Assembly: GCF_040869045.1 (NCBI RefSeq)
Contig: NC_090323.1
Coordinates: forward strand, 264,000,392 to 264,064,391
Source of the DNA: Eurosta solidaginis
Lineage: Eukaryota; Arthropoda; Insecta; Diptera; Tephritidae
Direction of reading: 5' to 3'
DNA length: 64,000 nt
The notes below the pieces were generated by a model that did not search any database, was not told where the DNA came from, and saw only the letters and a list, made by a program, of their open reading frames with translations. Every line of letters begins with the position of its first letter. Positions within the stretch are counted from its first letter, which is position 1. Both the position numbers and the translations under genes were made by a program. Below are positions 32,114 through 43,315 of the stretch, piece after piece.

Positions 32114-35100
32114 AGTGGCGTCGAGCGAACTCCTCCTAACCCTTGAGGAGGGTTCGTTTGACGTGGCGCTGATCCAGGAGCCGTGGCTCTCATCGGGAGG
32201 AAAGGTTTCTGGACTTAGCGCACGCGGGTTTGGCGTTTACTACGCACAAACGGAAGGACAGGTGCGAGCTGTAGTAATGGTAAGGAAACAGCTGCATTCA
32301 TATATGCTGCCTAATTACACCACCGAGGATCTCGTAGCGGTGGCCGTTGAGCAAAAGAATAAGCAGGCATTTATCCTGGCGTCCATGGCCCATGCTGCGG
32401 AGGTTCCACCGATGGAGTGCAAAAGGCTGGTACAGGAGGAAGGGCGCAAAGGGCGGTTGGTCATAGGCGCAGATGCAAATGCGCACCACAATGCGTGGGG
32501 AGGAGCAGATACGAACGAGAGAGGCGAATCTCTATTTTGTTATATCCTGCAAACCAATTTGCAGATAGCCAACAGGGGAAATGTTCCTACATACATTGGT
32601 CCAACATCCAGCAATGTTCTGGATATTACATTGAGCTCCGAGCGTGATATATCAAGGTATGATTGGATGGTTCTCGATAGACCATCCTTCTCCGACCATG
32701 CGTATATAAGCTTCAGCATCCCACTAAAGAGGGTAGAGAAGGGAGGAACCTTTAGAAACCCTAGGGCAACGAATTGGACTAAATTCCAGAAACATGTAGA
32801 AACGAAACTGGGACAACCCAAAGAGGTTGCTAATGTAGAGGAACTGGAGGAGTCGAATGAATTCCTAACAAGGACGCTTATGACTGCGTATAACAAAGCT
32901 TGCCCTCTAAGAAGATTCAGAGGAAAAGCAAAGCCGCCATGGTGGAGCAATGAGCTGAGTCTTCTAAGAAGACAGGTAAAAGAAATGTTTAAACTCGCAA
33001 AGACCGCGGAAAGCGAAGCGTGTCGGGACGAGTACAGGGATCTACTGAGGATCTACAAGCGTGAAATTACCAGGGCGAAGAGAAGCTCATGGAAAAGTTT
33101 CTGTACGGACATAGAGTGCTCCAGTGAAACAGCACGGTTGAAAAAAGTCCTAGCAAAGGGAAACATAGTCCAGGGACTAATAAAGAAAGAGAACGGGGAA
33201 TGGTCACGTGATAGTGAGGAATCCCTTGAGGTGCTTCTCGATACACATTTCCCATCGGGAGACGGTTTAGAAGAACCAGCAGACATCACTCACACTTCGA
33301 TCACGGAGCTAGTGGTGCCGGGCTTGGTGACCGATACCAAGATCGAGTGGGCAGTGAAGACGTTTTCTAAGTTTAAATCGCCGGGCCCAGATGGTATATT
33401 CCCGGCCATGCTACAAGTCTCAAGTAGGGCGGTCGTGGAATGGCTTAAAATAATATTCGATGGGTGCATAAGACTGAATCATGTACCGCACTCTTGGAGA
33501 ACTGCTCGTGTAGCTTTTCTACCAAAGGCGGGGAAGATCGGTCACGTGTATCCCAAAGACTATAGACCCATTAGCTTAACATCATTTCTGCTCAAAACCT
33601 TTGAGAGGCTGATAGATGTGTACATAAAGTCCAACGTGGATGAAAAGCTGCTCTCCACAACACAGCATGCGTACACCAAAGGCAAGTCGGTAGACACCGC
33701 ATTGCATAGGGTGGTAATAAGCATAGAGAAATCCCTGGAATATAAGGAGTATGCTCTAGGAGTCTTCTTGGACATTGCCGGGGCTTTCAATAATGTTGCA
33801 AAATGGGCGATTATGGATGGTCTTAATTACATTAAAGTACATCCTGCCTTAATCAGATGGATCGGCTGCATGTTAAATTGCAGAAAGATTACATCACAAT
33901 GGGGATTGTACGAGGCCACGAAATCAGTGGACAGGGGCACGCCGCAGGGAGGGGTGCTATCATCTCTGATGTGGACACTGGTCATCAACCAACTGCTCAG
34001 GCAATTCGATGAGGGACCCGTAAAACTTACGGCTTACGCAGATGACGTTGCAATTGTCATAAGTGGAAAATGCCTTCCAACGATTAGTTCTTTGATGGAT
34101 CGGGCGCTTCGGGATATTCATACCTGGGCATCTAATGTCGGGCTGAAAGTCAATGCGGAGAAGACGGATATGGTCTTGTTTACAAAGAGGTACAAGGTCC
34201 CAAATTGGACCAGGCCTAAGTTAGGAGCGGTGACCTTACAGGAGAAACCTTGCACAAAATATCTAGGAATCATCCTAGACAGTAAGCTGTCATGGAAGCT
34301 CGACGTGGAGGAGAGGGTCAAGAAGGCCTCAACGGCACTCTATGCATGTAAAAGAATGCTGGGGTGTACGTGGGGCCTATCGCCCTCTCTTTCTCATTGG
34401 GTTTTTACAGCGATTGTAAGCCCTATTCTATACTATGCAGTTCTTGTTTGGTGGAAAGCCACACTAAAAACAACATACCTCAAAAAATTAGAGGGGGTAT
34501 GCAGACTATCGATGCTTTGCATTACGGGAGCCCTGAAAACAACCCCGACGGCTGCACTGTATGCCATTCTGCACATTCCACCTGTAGACCTGGTAGCAAA
34601 GAACAAAGCGTTAACGACCGCAACCAGGCTCGATGCTTTGGGGCAGCTTGAGCGCCGACCATATGGCCATAGTAGTATAGCGTCCTCAGTCACAAGACGA
34701 ACAGACTACATGATTCCCTACCTGCACTTTGAGGGAGATCTTAAGGCCACAATAGAGGTGGACGGTTGGCGCAAGGGTGCGCAAATGGCGGACGAGGCGA
34801 TACATATGTACACCGATGGTTCCAAAATAGTGGAAGGAGTAGGGTCTGCGGTATACTGCGCTGATCCGGAATTAAGCAGATCCTACAGGCTGCCGGATTA
34901 CTGTAGCGTTTTCCAAGCGAAAATATTAGCCGTAACCAAAGCAGTAGAAACCCTGGAAGAGAATAGCTTAAGGTGCAACCGTGTTAACTTTTATATTGAC
35001 AGTCAAGCAGCAATTAAGGCAATAATCTCGCATAGCACAGCATCTAAATGCGTGTTAGAGTGTAAGCAGTCTCTGGAGAGAATCGGGACAGGGAGAAGCA

Positions 35101-35648
35101 TACATCCATATTGAGTCCCAGGGCATATGGGAATAGATGGGAATGAAAAAGCGGACGAATTAGCTAAAAAGGGCGCATCCCTTGAAGCTTGCTCCGTAGA
35201 CGTCCCAATTAGATTGGGCGAGATCAAGCGAAGGCGAGAGGTGCACATGATCGACCAAGCAGGAAAGGCGTGGGTTCAAGCGCAGGGCTGTAAAGTGTCG
35301 AAGATTATGTGAAGGTCTTACAACCTTAGACTAACACAGTTGCTTCTATCATTAAAAAGAGAGGACTGTAGACTCATGAGGGGTATTCTGACTGGACACT
35401 GCCTTCTGGCGTCACATGCCTTTAAATTAGGCTTGGTCAGTGATAGCAGGTGTAGGAAGTGCGGGTTGGAGGAGGAAACGATCGAGCATGTTCTGTGCTC
35501 GTGCCCTGCACTTGCCAGGCTAAGACTCCAGCTATTAGGAGTGATACAGCTGTCAGATCTAGAAGCAGCAAGTGGCTTAAGTCCTAGGAAGCTTCTAGTA
35601 TTTGCCAAGAGGACGGAGTTATTTTATAACATAGGTCCTGGTTTTTGA
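32073..35648 (+). pseudogene. ORF2: endonuclease, reverse transcriptase, RNase H, with two TGA stops
   Basis: ATG at 32073. The endonuclease (residues about 5-215) shows QINLQHSK, E36 in LIQEPW, GADANAHHNAWGG, VLDITLSS and SDH at 207-209. The reverse transcriptase has SPGPDG near 437, FLPKAG, YRPISLTSFLLKTFERL, LDIAGAF around D567 (Ala where Glu is usual), GTPQGG at 622-627 and AYADD at 654-658. RNase H has TDGS (D915) and YIDSQ (D976), but the usual second acid is Lys950 (FQAKIL). TGA at 35112-35114 replaces the Trp of W-V-P-G-H and a second TGA stands at 35310-35312. The same frame runs on to 35648 through GNEKADELA and a terminal C-x2-C-x8-H-x4-C knuckle. No frameshift was found. Inactive as written, but little decayed. 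Confidence 0.9.
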
Positions 35649-35755
35649 TAGGGTTTTTCAGTTTGGTCGTTAAAACAAACTTCTGGTAACACTACGGACT
35701 CAATCAGTCTATGTGAGGTCCTCATGGACCGGCCAGTTCAACTTACCTACCTCTT

Positions 35756-35990
35756 GGCTTTATTGCTCATTTTACCTTATGACTGCCATAATCTTTACCA
35801 ACAGGCTCATCACAGCGTCTAAACTTTTAACATCACATTATATCCACTTTACCCTACACTTTTTGCTCCCCCCCCCCCCCCCCCCCCCCCGCACACTATA
35901 GCAACAATTTAGGCCAAGACTTGTACCGCTTGGCAGTTATACAGACAGACATTTGCAACTTACTTCCCATACAAATTTGTACAAATATCT
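35756..35990. other. Interval between two retroelements with a 23-base C run
   Basis: A run of 23 C residues occupies 35868-35890. Otherwise unremarkable. Exact 3' edge of the LOA-type element is uncertain. Confidence 0.6.
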
Positions 35991-37705
35991 ATTTTTTTTT
36001 TTACAAAAAAGTGTAAAGAATACTTTAAAAAGCTTTTTTTTTTCATAGTAAAATCAATGTTTCTGACAAAATATTAAATTCTCTTAAAGAGAGCACCAAA
36101 GATGCATTTCCAGCAAATGTCGTTTTTACTTTGGGTAGGTAAAATCGGTAAGATATACGAAGGTTACGTCTAGGGACATTGAAACTTATTTTATCTAAGA
36201 AATATGGGCAATCAACGATGCCTTCAATCAAGTTATACGTAAATATTAAAGACAAGACAGATCTACGGCTTTTCAGAGGTTGCAAGTTTATCAGTTGAAG
36301 ACGAGCTGTATAGGCCGGAACCGGGTTTTCAAAGTTCAGAGACCGTAAGGCAAATTTAAGGAAAACCTTTTGTACACGCTCTATCCTCTTAATCGGAAGT
36401 TGATTATAGGGCCTCCACACGAAGATGGCATAGTCAAGATGCGAGCGCACAAAGCATGTAAATAAGAGTTTCAAGGTATATGGGTCAGAGAATTTAGTGC
36501 TGTTACGACGTACAAACCCCCGATCCGAATATGCTTTCGCAATAATGAAATTAATGTGGCTGTTGAAAGAGAGTTTTGTGTCAAATATGTCTTTAACATC
36601 CTTGACATTCTGCAGAATATCATTTGAAATGCTGTAAGACGTATTCCGTACATTCAAAGTTTTCGCAAAGGTCATTTTGAAACACTTATTGATATTTAAA
36701 GATAAATTTGATTTGCTATACCACAGATAAAGAGCATCGACATCCTGCTGCAGCCTGGCTTCATCGAAAGAATGTTTGACTGCAGCAAATAACTTAAGAT
36801 CATCTGCATAAAGCAAAAACTTAGCGAATTAAACAGCTACTAATGTCATTAATGAAGGTAAAGGTCCAAGAACGCTTCCTTGCGGGACGCCTGAAGTGGC
36901 CACGAAAAATTCGGAACACACGCCGTCAATAGTTACAACGCAGCGTCTATTCGATAAATAGGATTTACTCCGTTCCAAGAAGTAGGAATGAAAACCTAAA
37001 CAAGCAAGTTTTTTAACTAGAATTTTATACGAGACTTTATCGAAAGCTTTTCAAAAGTCTGTGTATACACAATCTACTTGATGACCGTCAGAAAACGCTG
37101 TTATGCAGTAGTCACTAAGAACCGCTAAGTTCGAAACTGTAAACCTTCCGGGAACGAAGCCATGTTGGTTATGGCATATAATGGACTTTGTAGCAAAATA
37201 CAGTTTCTCTTTTACTACACACTCAAAAAGTTTAGATATAGTTGAAAGTTTTGATATGGGCCTATAGTTTCTAACATCATTTTGCCTACCACTTTTCAGA
37301 ATGGGAGTTATAGTGACTTTCCGTTCATCAATGAATATACCAGACGCCAGCGACTTGTAAAATAAGATTTTCAAAGGCTCAACAAAAGCTGGACAACTTT
37401 TCAAGAGGACCGCAGACAGATCATCGACATCAGTTTCCGAAGAGGGCTTTAGCAACGATAGACCGAAGTTGAGGCACGTGTTTTTGTCACAAGAAAAGCT
37501 TGGTAAAGCATCGGTATCATCCGATACGAAGTTGGACTTAAAAAAATCAGCGAAGAGGTCAGCCACGTCTTTAGGAACGTCCGCGAAATTATCATCCAAG
37601 AAGACCGATTTAGGGATGTTTGAACACGATCTCTTGGATTTCATATAAGTCCAAAAGAATTTAGGATTATGTTTAATGCTGGACTCATCAGATCGAGTGT
37701 AATTT
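35991..37705 (-). mobile_element. 5'-truncated CR1/jockey-like LINE
   Basis: On the minus strand the copy opens in frame with SIKHNPKFFWTYMK, runs through the reverse transcriptase and ends in an A-rich tail (T run at 35992-36002). ORF2 runs to a stop at about 36043. One in-frame stop and two frameshifts disrupt it. No target-site duplication is visible. It follows the LOA-type element directly but in the opposite orientation. Confidence 0.8.
36043..37705 (-). pseudogene. Broken reverse transcriptase ORF of the CR1/jockey-like LINE
   Basis: Recognisable blocks in order: FFWTYMK; TPILKSGRQNDVRNYRPIS; KLFECVVKEKL; NQHGFVPGRFTVSNLA; VDCVYTDF followed by a TGA and KAFDKV; SGVPQGSVLGPL; then, after a frameshift, FTFINDISSCLIR; then, after a second frameshift, AKFLLYADD; and a carboxy region (FVRRNSTKFSDPYTLKLLF, VRSHLDYAIFVWRPY) to the stop. 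The two frameshifts around 36855 and 36830 compensate each other. The family of reverse transcriptase is clear; the clade is only estimated from motif style. Confidence 0.8.
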
Positions 37706-38565
37706 TACACATAGTTGTATGTTTGTATGTGCTGCTGTACGCCTACTACTTTTATCACCATCCGCTAGCGCTTTCATGCACCAAAAAATTTTAACATTGC
37801 ATTTGCATAGCACAGCACTTGCAACACTCATCCGCTGCCTGATTTTGTTGCACAGCGCCATTGTTTGCTATAATTTCGAGAAATTTTGTTTACAACGAAG
37901 TTTTTGTTTGAATTATTTGCTCATACTAAGTATGGTTGCGCATGTGTATATGTATGTATGTGTGAGTGCGCTGCAAATTAGTTTCGCCTTCGCTTGAGAC
38001 GCTTCAAGTATACGCCCCGGTGCACCGTTTTGGGTTGATATAGCGCGCATTCATACAACAGTTTTGTTGTTGTTGTGTTGACTTAGTTTCACTGCTGTTA
38101 TTTTTGTAGTAACAGTTATTGTTGCTTTTCTGATTCACGCTCGCTCGTTTATTGACCCTCAGCCCATAACATTCAAGGTTTTATAACATTTCGTCGAATT
38201 CACTTTCACTTTTCCATAATTTTTCACTTTACATTTGTTTTTCGTTTGCATTAAATTTGCCTTTCTTTTGATTTGCCCGCATTTGTGGTTGGAAGTTTTC
38301 AATTCTATCGATTAAATTCTATTTAATATTCTATTTAATGTAGCGTGTGATAGTAAAAGTTGAAAATTGTGCATGAATTGCATTAGAGGGGGCTATTAGT
38401 CTAATTAGTTAAGCCCTCCTGTCTGCCTGGTTGGCCGTTCTCGATTCAGTTTTGTTTTGTGTTAATCCACATGTCAGTTGAGTCACTTTCCAAGCTGATC
38501 AATTGAAATAAATGAGGTTATTGGTATGCATATTTACCTACAAACAATAGGGTGAGATAAATGAT
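37706..38565. other. No gene seen
   Basis: Contains a TATG microsatellite near 37949-37966 and a GTT run near 38062-38076. No supported gene. Confidence 0.4.
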
Positions 38566-38569
38566 ATAA

Positions 38570-39405
38570 AAACAAGATCGAAACCGAACCCAGAACCTTA
38601 ACCGGGCCGCAACCGAAAGCGGTGCCGGATCAAAAATCTGAGCGAAGCCGAAACCAGAATTTAAGCTGGATCGAAAACGATTGCGAGCACAACTAAAACC
38701 CAAAGTGGACCGAAGCTGGAATTAAACCGAAATTTGAGATAAAACAATTCTGAAGCCGAAATCGAATTCCGTAATGAAACCCGACAAAAACCCGAACAGT
38801 AAAACTAAAACCAGCACCCAAACCAAACTGAAACCGTAATTGGAACGAAACTTGAACTGAAGCGTAATCAAATCCGAACCCGGGACGAACTTGGATCGAA
38901 TCCAGCGAAACTGGAACTACAACAGGAGCCAAACCGGTAACGTAACCTGATCGAAGTACACTGAAAGCTGGAACTAGGATTAAACCGGAAATTAAACCCT
39001 CCCGAAATACGCTTAAAACGGGAATCGAAACGGCGACTGAGCTCGGACCGAACCGGAACCGAAGCCAAAGCCAAGGTCGAATTAAAACTGAGCCGCAACT
39101 GAAATAGAAGCCAAGTCGGAACCGAAATGTTATCCAAGTATGCGTACAGCTGAAACTAGCAACGAACAGGATTGACACCGGAATTACAACCTTACCGAAA
39201 TACACTTGCAACCGAAACAGAAATCGAAACTAGAACCAGGACCAAAACTGGAACTAAACTGGAATCGAAAGCGAGTGCGAAGGTGGGATCGAACCGTTTA
39301 GCAACCAGAACCGATTTCGGAATCGAAACCATAATAGAACAAAAACCGGAATCGATTCCGAAGTCTAAACCTGAACCGAAGCTGGATGCATGCCTGAATC
39401 AAAGG
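38570..39405. repeat. Cryptically simple tract, ACCGAAACC-type, second copy
   Basis: About 835 bp of variants of accgaaaccg and ggaaccgaa, like 30660-31283. The 172-codon minus-strand frame (38693-39211) is an artefact of the stop-poor repeat. Confidence 0.8.
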
Positions 39406-41690
39406 CGGGAGAGAGAAACCAGAGAAAACGAGGTAGGGGCAAGAAGCCTGAGGACCGAGAGAGAAGGGAAAGGGGCAGAAGAGAAGTGGAGAAGACTGGT
39501 AAAATAAGAGGAAGAGATCGGAAAGACGAAAGGAAGAAAAAGATCAGAAAAATAGAGGAGAGGAACCACATAGCATAATATTATGAAATGGCCTAACTAA
39601 CTTTGCAATTATTTGTAAACTACATATACTGCTACATTTCATAACCAAATGAACAACCCTAATGTGTTGTAATTGCATTGTGCCAATTATGCTACTTTGC
39701 GTTGCTTCCTTTTATTTCATTCATTGTATTTGGTTACTCATACGCCCCATATGCCAAGCGAAGAACACACAACAATGCGCTCGGTATACTCACTCATTTG
39801 ACTACTTGTGCATATAAATAAATAAATTGGGGGCATGGAACGCCCAAAGTGCACTTTCCCCACAAACAAACACACACACACACTCATGCATACAAAGCCA
39901 CACGGACACTTCACTTACTTCACTTACATAAACAGGAATGAGGCATTGCAATCACAGTTAAAATCGGCATTTGCTAAGACAGACAGTTAGCAATTCAACA
40001 ACAAAAGCAGTGCCCATAAGGTACAATCACAATGATAAGTGAGAGTATTTATGAAGCTAAGACCACACACACAACATGCACATACACATCTACACACTGC
40101 ACTTATGCATAATATCCTTAAAGGGACATCAACTCGGCTTGTACGCAGCAGTGGCCAACACAACAAACGTACACACACACACATGCATACAGAGAATATA
40201 ACACAATAATTGCTACCAACAAAGAAAGACAATACAAACAACAACAATAATGACAGCAAACACATCCAATTGCTTAGCATTTCACTGCAACTGCACTTTC
40301 TTTGGCTGGAGAAAGTAAATTTTTGTTTGTATTTGTTTGAGCGTTCACATTGTTAGGAACCATTCGGCACAATGTCCGTTAAGTATGTCAAATAATTCTG
40401 AAAGATTTATGTCATTTCTCTACACCTCACTTAGTACATGTGGATGTTGTATGTAATTCGGACATATGGACAGACACTTTAGCTATGCAATAGGTGAGGT
40501 TTAAGCACTGGCGCTCTACTTAAGATTATCCTGACGTTTTTCAATTTACTGAAGTGTTGTTATTTCTCTTTTTCGAATAAAAAGTGCTTTAAGTAGTTAA
40601 GGTACTGAATCGGACAGACAGTTTGACGGTATAGGGCGTATGGACATTTTCTTGTTTTTACTTCATTTGGAGTGATTTCTTGTATTGCTATGCTTTGTTT
40701 TTGTTTGAGTAAAGGGAATTCAGTGTGACTTTTATATGTGCAAGGGGCTCGGGGTGGTGTCTAATTTTTATTTGGAGTAGAAATAATCGAAACGAAATGA
40801 ATTTTTAATGCAGTATGAGCTTTTTTTGAATAGTGCGAATTTTATAAAGCAGATATAGCTTTATGTCAGATATGCACTTGCCAGGGTTGCCCATCACTGC
40901 TCCGCGGATAAAGTATACCCACGGCAAGCGATAGTTTCTCAATACAGATTTAATGACTATCTATGAAATGGTGCTAATCGGATGGTCATGAAGCATGGCG
41001 CAGGCCGTGGGAGGTTAGGTTTTAGTGGGTAGCCCATCAAGAGAAGAAGGGAGTCCTACACTCGGAGATCTTACAGAGTTTATCCACAGGGCTTAACAAC
41101 CCGGTTAGTGAATAAAGCACTTCCTGCCACGTAACACAAAAAATCGGATGCTCAGAGGCATATTTGGCAGCCACACTTGTACTAATAGCGCATAAGTCCG
41201 AGCTCTATGCGTATAATTTAATCAATCACAGCGGCTAACTCAGAACCATCTTTCACTGAACTTGTTAAGAAAGTGCTCTAAAGATCGGCAAAGGTAATAC
41301 TTCTGACGACTACCACGATGCGATTACCGGTATCACAGCATCCTATGACTACTAAAATTTTGTCATTTGATAGCGACATGTACATAGAACATTTAAGTAA
41401 CGCACAAAGCAAAGTGTCATGGGCTTCAGGGATGGGGGTTATCTGAAAATTTTGAAATTAGTAGCTCATTCAGCGAGAATTGTAAGACCGAATTGATTGC
41501 TAAATGAAATATTATCTTACCTTGGCTGCCGTTTCTAAAATATTTATCTCACAATTTTATTGAATAACGCCCTAAACCATTTCTGAGAAGGTATTCTCTT
41601 AAAACAAAATCTACGAAAGTACGTTTTCGATCTAGACTGTTTACTTGCGAAACCATGTAAGGACAAAGTCGAAATTAAATAGAGAACAGG
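39406..41690. other. No gene seen; GA-rich start and CA microsatellites
   Basis: 39406-39565 is purine-rich (gagagaag, aaggggcag words). CA repeats at about 39868-39884 and 40170-40182. No supported gene in the remainder. Confidence 0.45.
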
Positions 41691-41960
41691 GTGAGACGGG
41701 ATGAAATCGGATTTGGTAAAGATAAAGGAATTGAAATTAAATGAAAGAAACGGAAAGGAAAGGAAAACAAAGGAAAGAAAGTAAAGGAAAGGAATGAAAA
41801 GGAAAGCAAAAGGAAAGTAAAGGAAAGGAATGAAAAGGAAAACAAAAAGAAAGGAAAGGAGAGCTAAAGAAAGGGATGAGAAAAAGAAGTGTTAGGAGAG
41901 GAAAGGTGAGAAACCAATGCCGGAATTGAAACGGAAATGGAAAATGAAAAAGGGGAAAGA
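41691..41960. repeat. Purine-rich (GGAAA)n tract
   Basis: Dominated by ggaaagg and aaaggaaag words on the plus strand; degenerate pentamer repeat. Confidence 0.75.
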
Positions 41961-42041
41961 TGAAAAACCAAAACAGGACCCGGATTCGAAACCGTTAACG
42001 GTTTGTTAGCAATTACAACTTTTAAAGACTAGTTATCGGAT

Positions 42042-42442
42042 TCCCCCGGCGGGTTAGAGGATTAGAATATACCCGCGGTATGTATGCCTGTCGTAAGAGG
42101 CAACTAAAATACCAAATAAATTCAGGGGGTTGTGTAGCGCAATCCCTTTCAAGGTGCTGCCAGCGCAAAATATAGCTTCTCCAATCCAATTGTCAACCTC
42201 ACCTATCCGTGGCGAATCATGTTTCACTAACAGTCGAGGCTCTGGCGACCCCGAACTCCTCATGCGTCTAAGGGGTGGGAGGGCGGTATGGCCTAGATGG
42301 TCGCATGTGATCATACCAAATCGTTCCCGAGATGGTCGGGCTTGGTACCGGAACGTACCGGATGTGCATCCGACAAAGGACCATCAACATCGATAACACT
42401 CCCCAAGGCCTGCGGGGAGTGTCCTCATCGCAACAACAACAA
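42042..42442 (+). repeat. SINE-like (CAA)n retroposon, copy 3
   Basis: 401 bp. 5' block cggcgggttagaggattaga then tatacccgcggtatgtatgc; 3' end tcatcgcaacaacaacaac. Flanks CTAGTTATCGGAT (42029-42041) and CTATTTATCGGAT (42443-42455) agree at 12 of 13 positions. Confidence 0.88.
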
Positions 42443-42455
42443 CTATTTATCGGAT

Positions 42456-43312
42456 CGTTATCGATGGGTAAGGGCATGTTTTCCATTTCTTTCCTACAGG
42501 TTATCGGCTTGTTATCAATTTTTTACAGGTGTAAAAAATTTGTTATCGATAACAAACCGAAACCCTCCACTATTACCGACCTTTAATTGCCTGTTTCGAA
42601 CAATTCCCTATTCATCCGGAAAATTTAATTTTATAAGAGTTCCGAACGAATAATTTTTTTCCTCATTCTTTCGCAAACTTTGGTTGAGATTTATTTTTCT
42701 GCCATATTTTGTTATTTCATTAAGTTATTGTTCCTGGCCTTTTTATTGACGTTTCTTTTGATGCAAATATTCCGGACGCATAAGAAAAAAAATAGTTCGT
42801 CTGCATTGTACCCCAATTAACAAGTATGCTTCCAACATATCTCATCTATCCTAGAAAACGGTGGTCGGTTGAACTTTGGCTGGCTTCTGTATGCACAATT
42901 TGGTTTAGATCCTCTGAGCTTTTAATATATTAGAAGTAAAATCATGCTATACTGAATCGCATGTAAACGCCTTTTATGTGAAATTCGTATTGGACGAAAT
43001 ATATTTTAGGGAAGCCAGTATCCCAATTTAAGTATTAGTACCTTCCGTAACTCAAGCTTGAATACATACTTAATGAGCTTTAGATATTCGCTCACTCATA
43101 AACTTTTACTTTCACCATACAAATGGAATACAATTAACAGAAACTTCAATGAGTCATAAAAAATATTGCATTTTTGTATCTTAAGAGCCAACAACCACTT
43201 AAACGAATAGTAGAACCGCTATGATGTAAAAGAGAAAAAGTAAAGCAAAATAAATTCAATGGAGTTTCCAAATTGGGAGCAAAACTACTTTTACTACTAT
43301 TTTTAACATTAC
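42456..43312. other. No gene seen
   Basis: AT-rich interval between two mobile elements; no supported feature. Confidence 0.4.
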
Positions 43313-43315
43313 TTA

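Larger units (their letters stand above)
31285..35755 (+). mobile_element. Nearly full-length LOA/I-type non-LTR retrotransposon
   Basis: Contains most of ORF1 (to 32113), overlapping by 41 bases with ORF2 (32073-35648), then a short 3' untranslated region ending somewhere near 35755. The endonuclease, reverse transcriptase, RNase H and zinc-knuckle order fits the LOA or I clades. The copy begins abruptly after the simple tract and ORF1 has no ATG at its start, so the 5' end is truncated. No target-site duplication could be found. Two TGA codons break ORF2. Confidence 0.85.

Noticed and set aside
38693..39211. 172-codon minus-strand open frame
   Set aside because: Lies wholly in the CCGAAA-rich simple tract, which lacks stops in this phase; translation is a repetitive Arg/Phe/Ser mixture.
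41000..41420. Possible LINE remnant
   Set aside because: No frame on either strand gave a recognisable motif.
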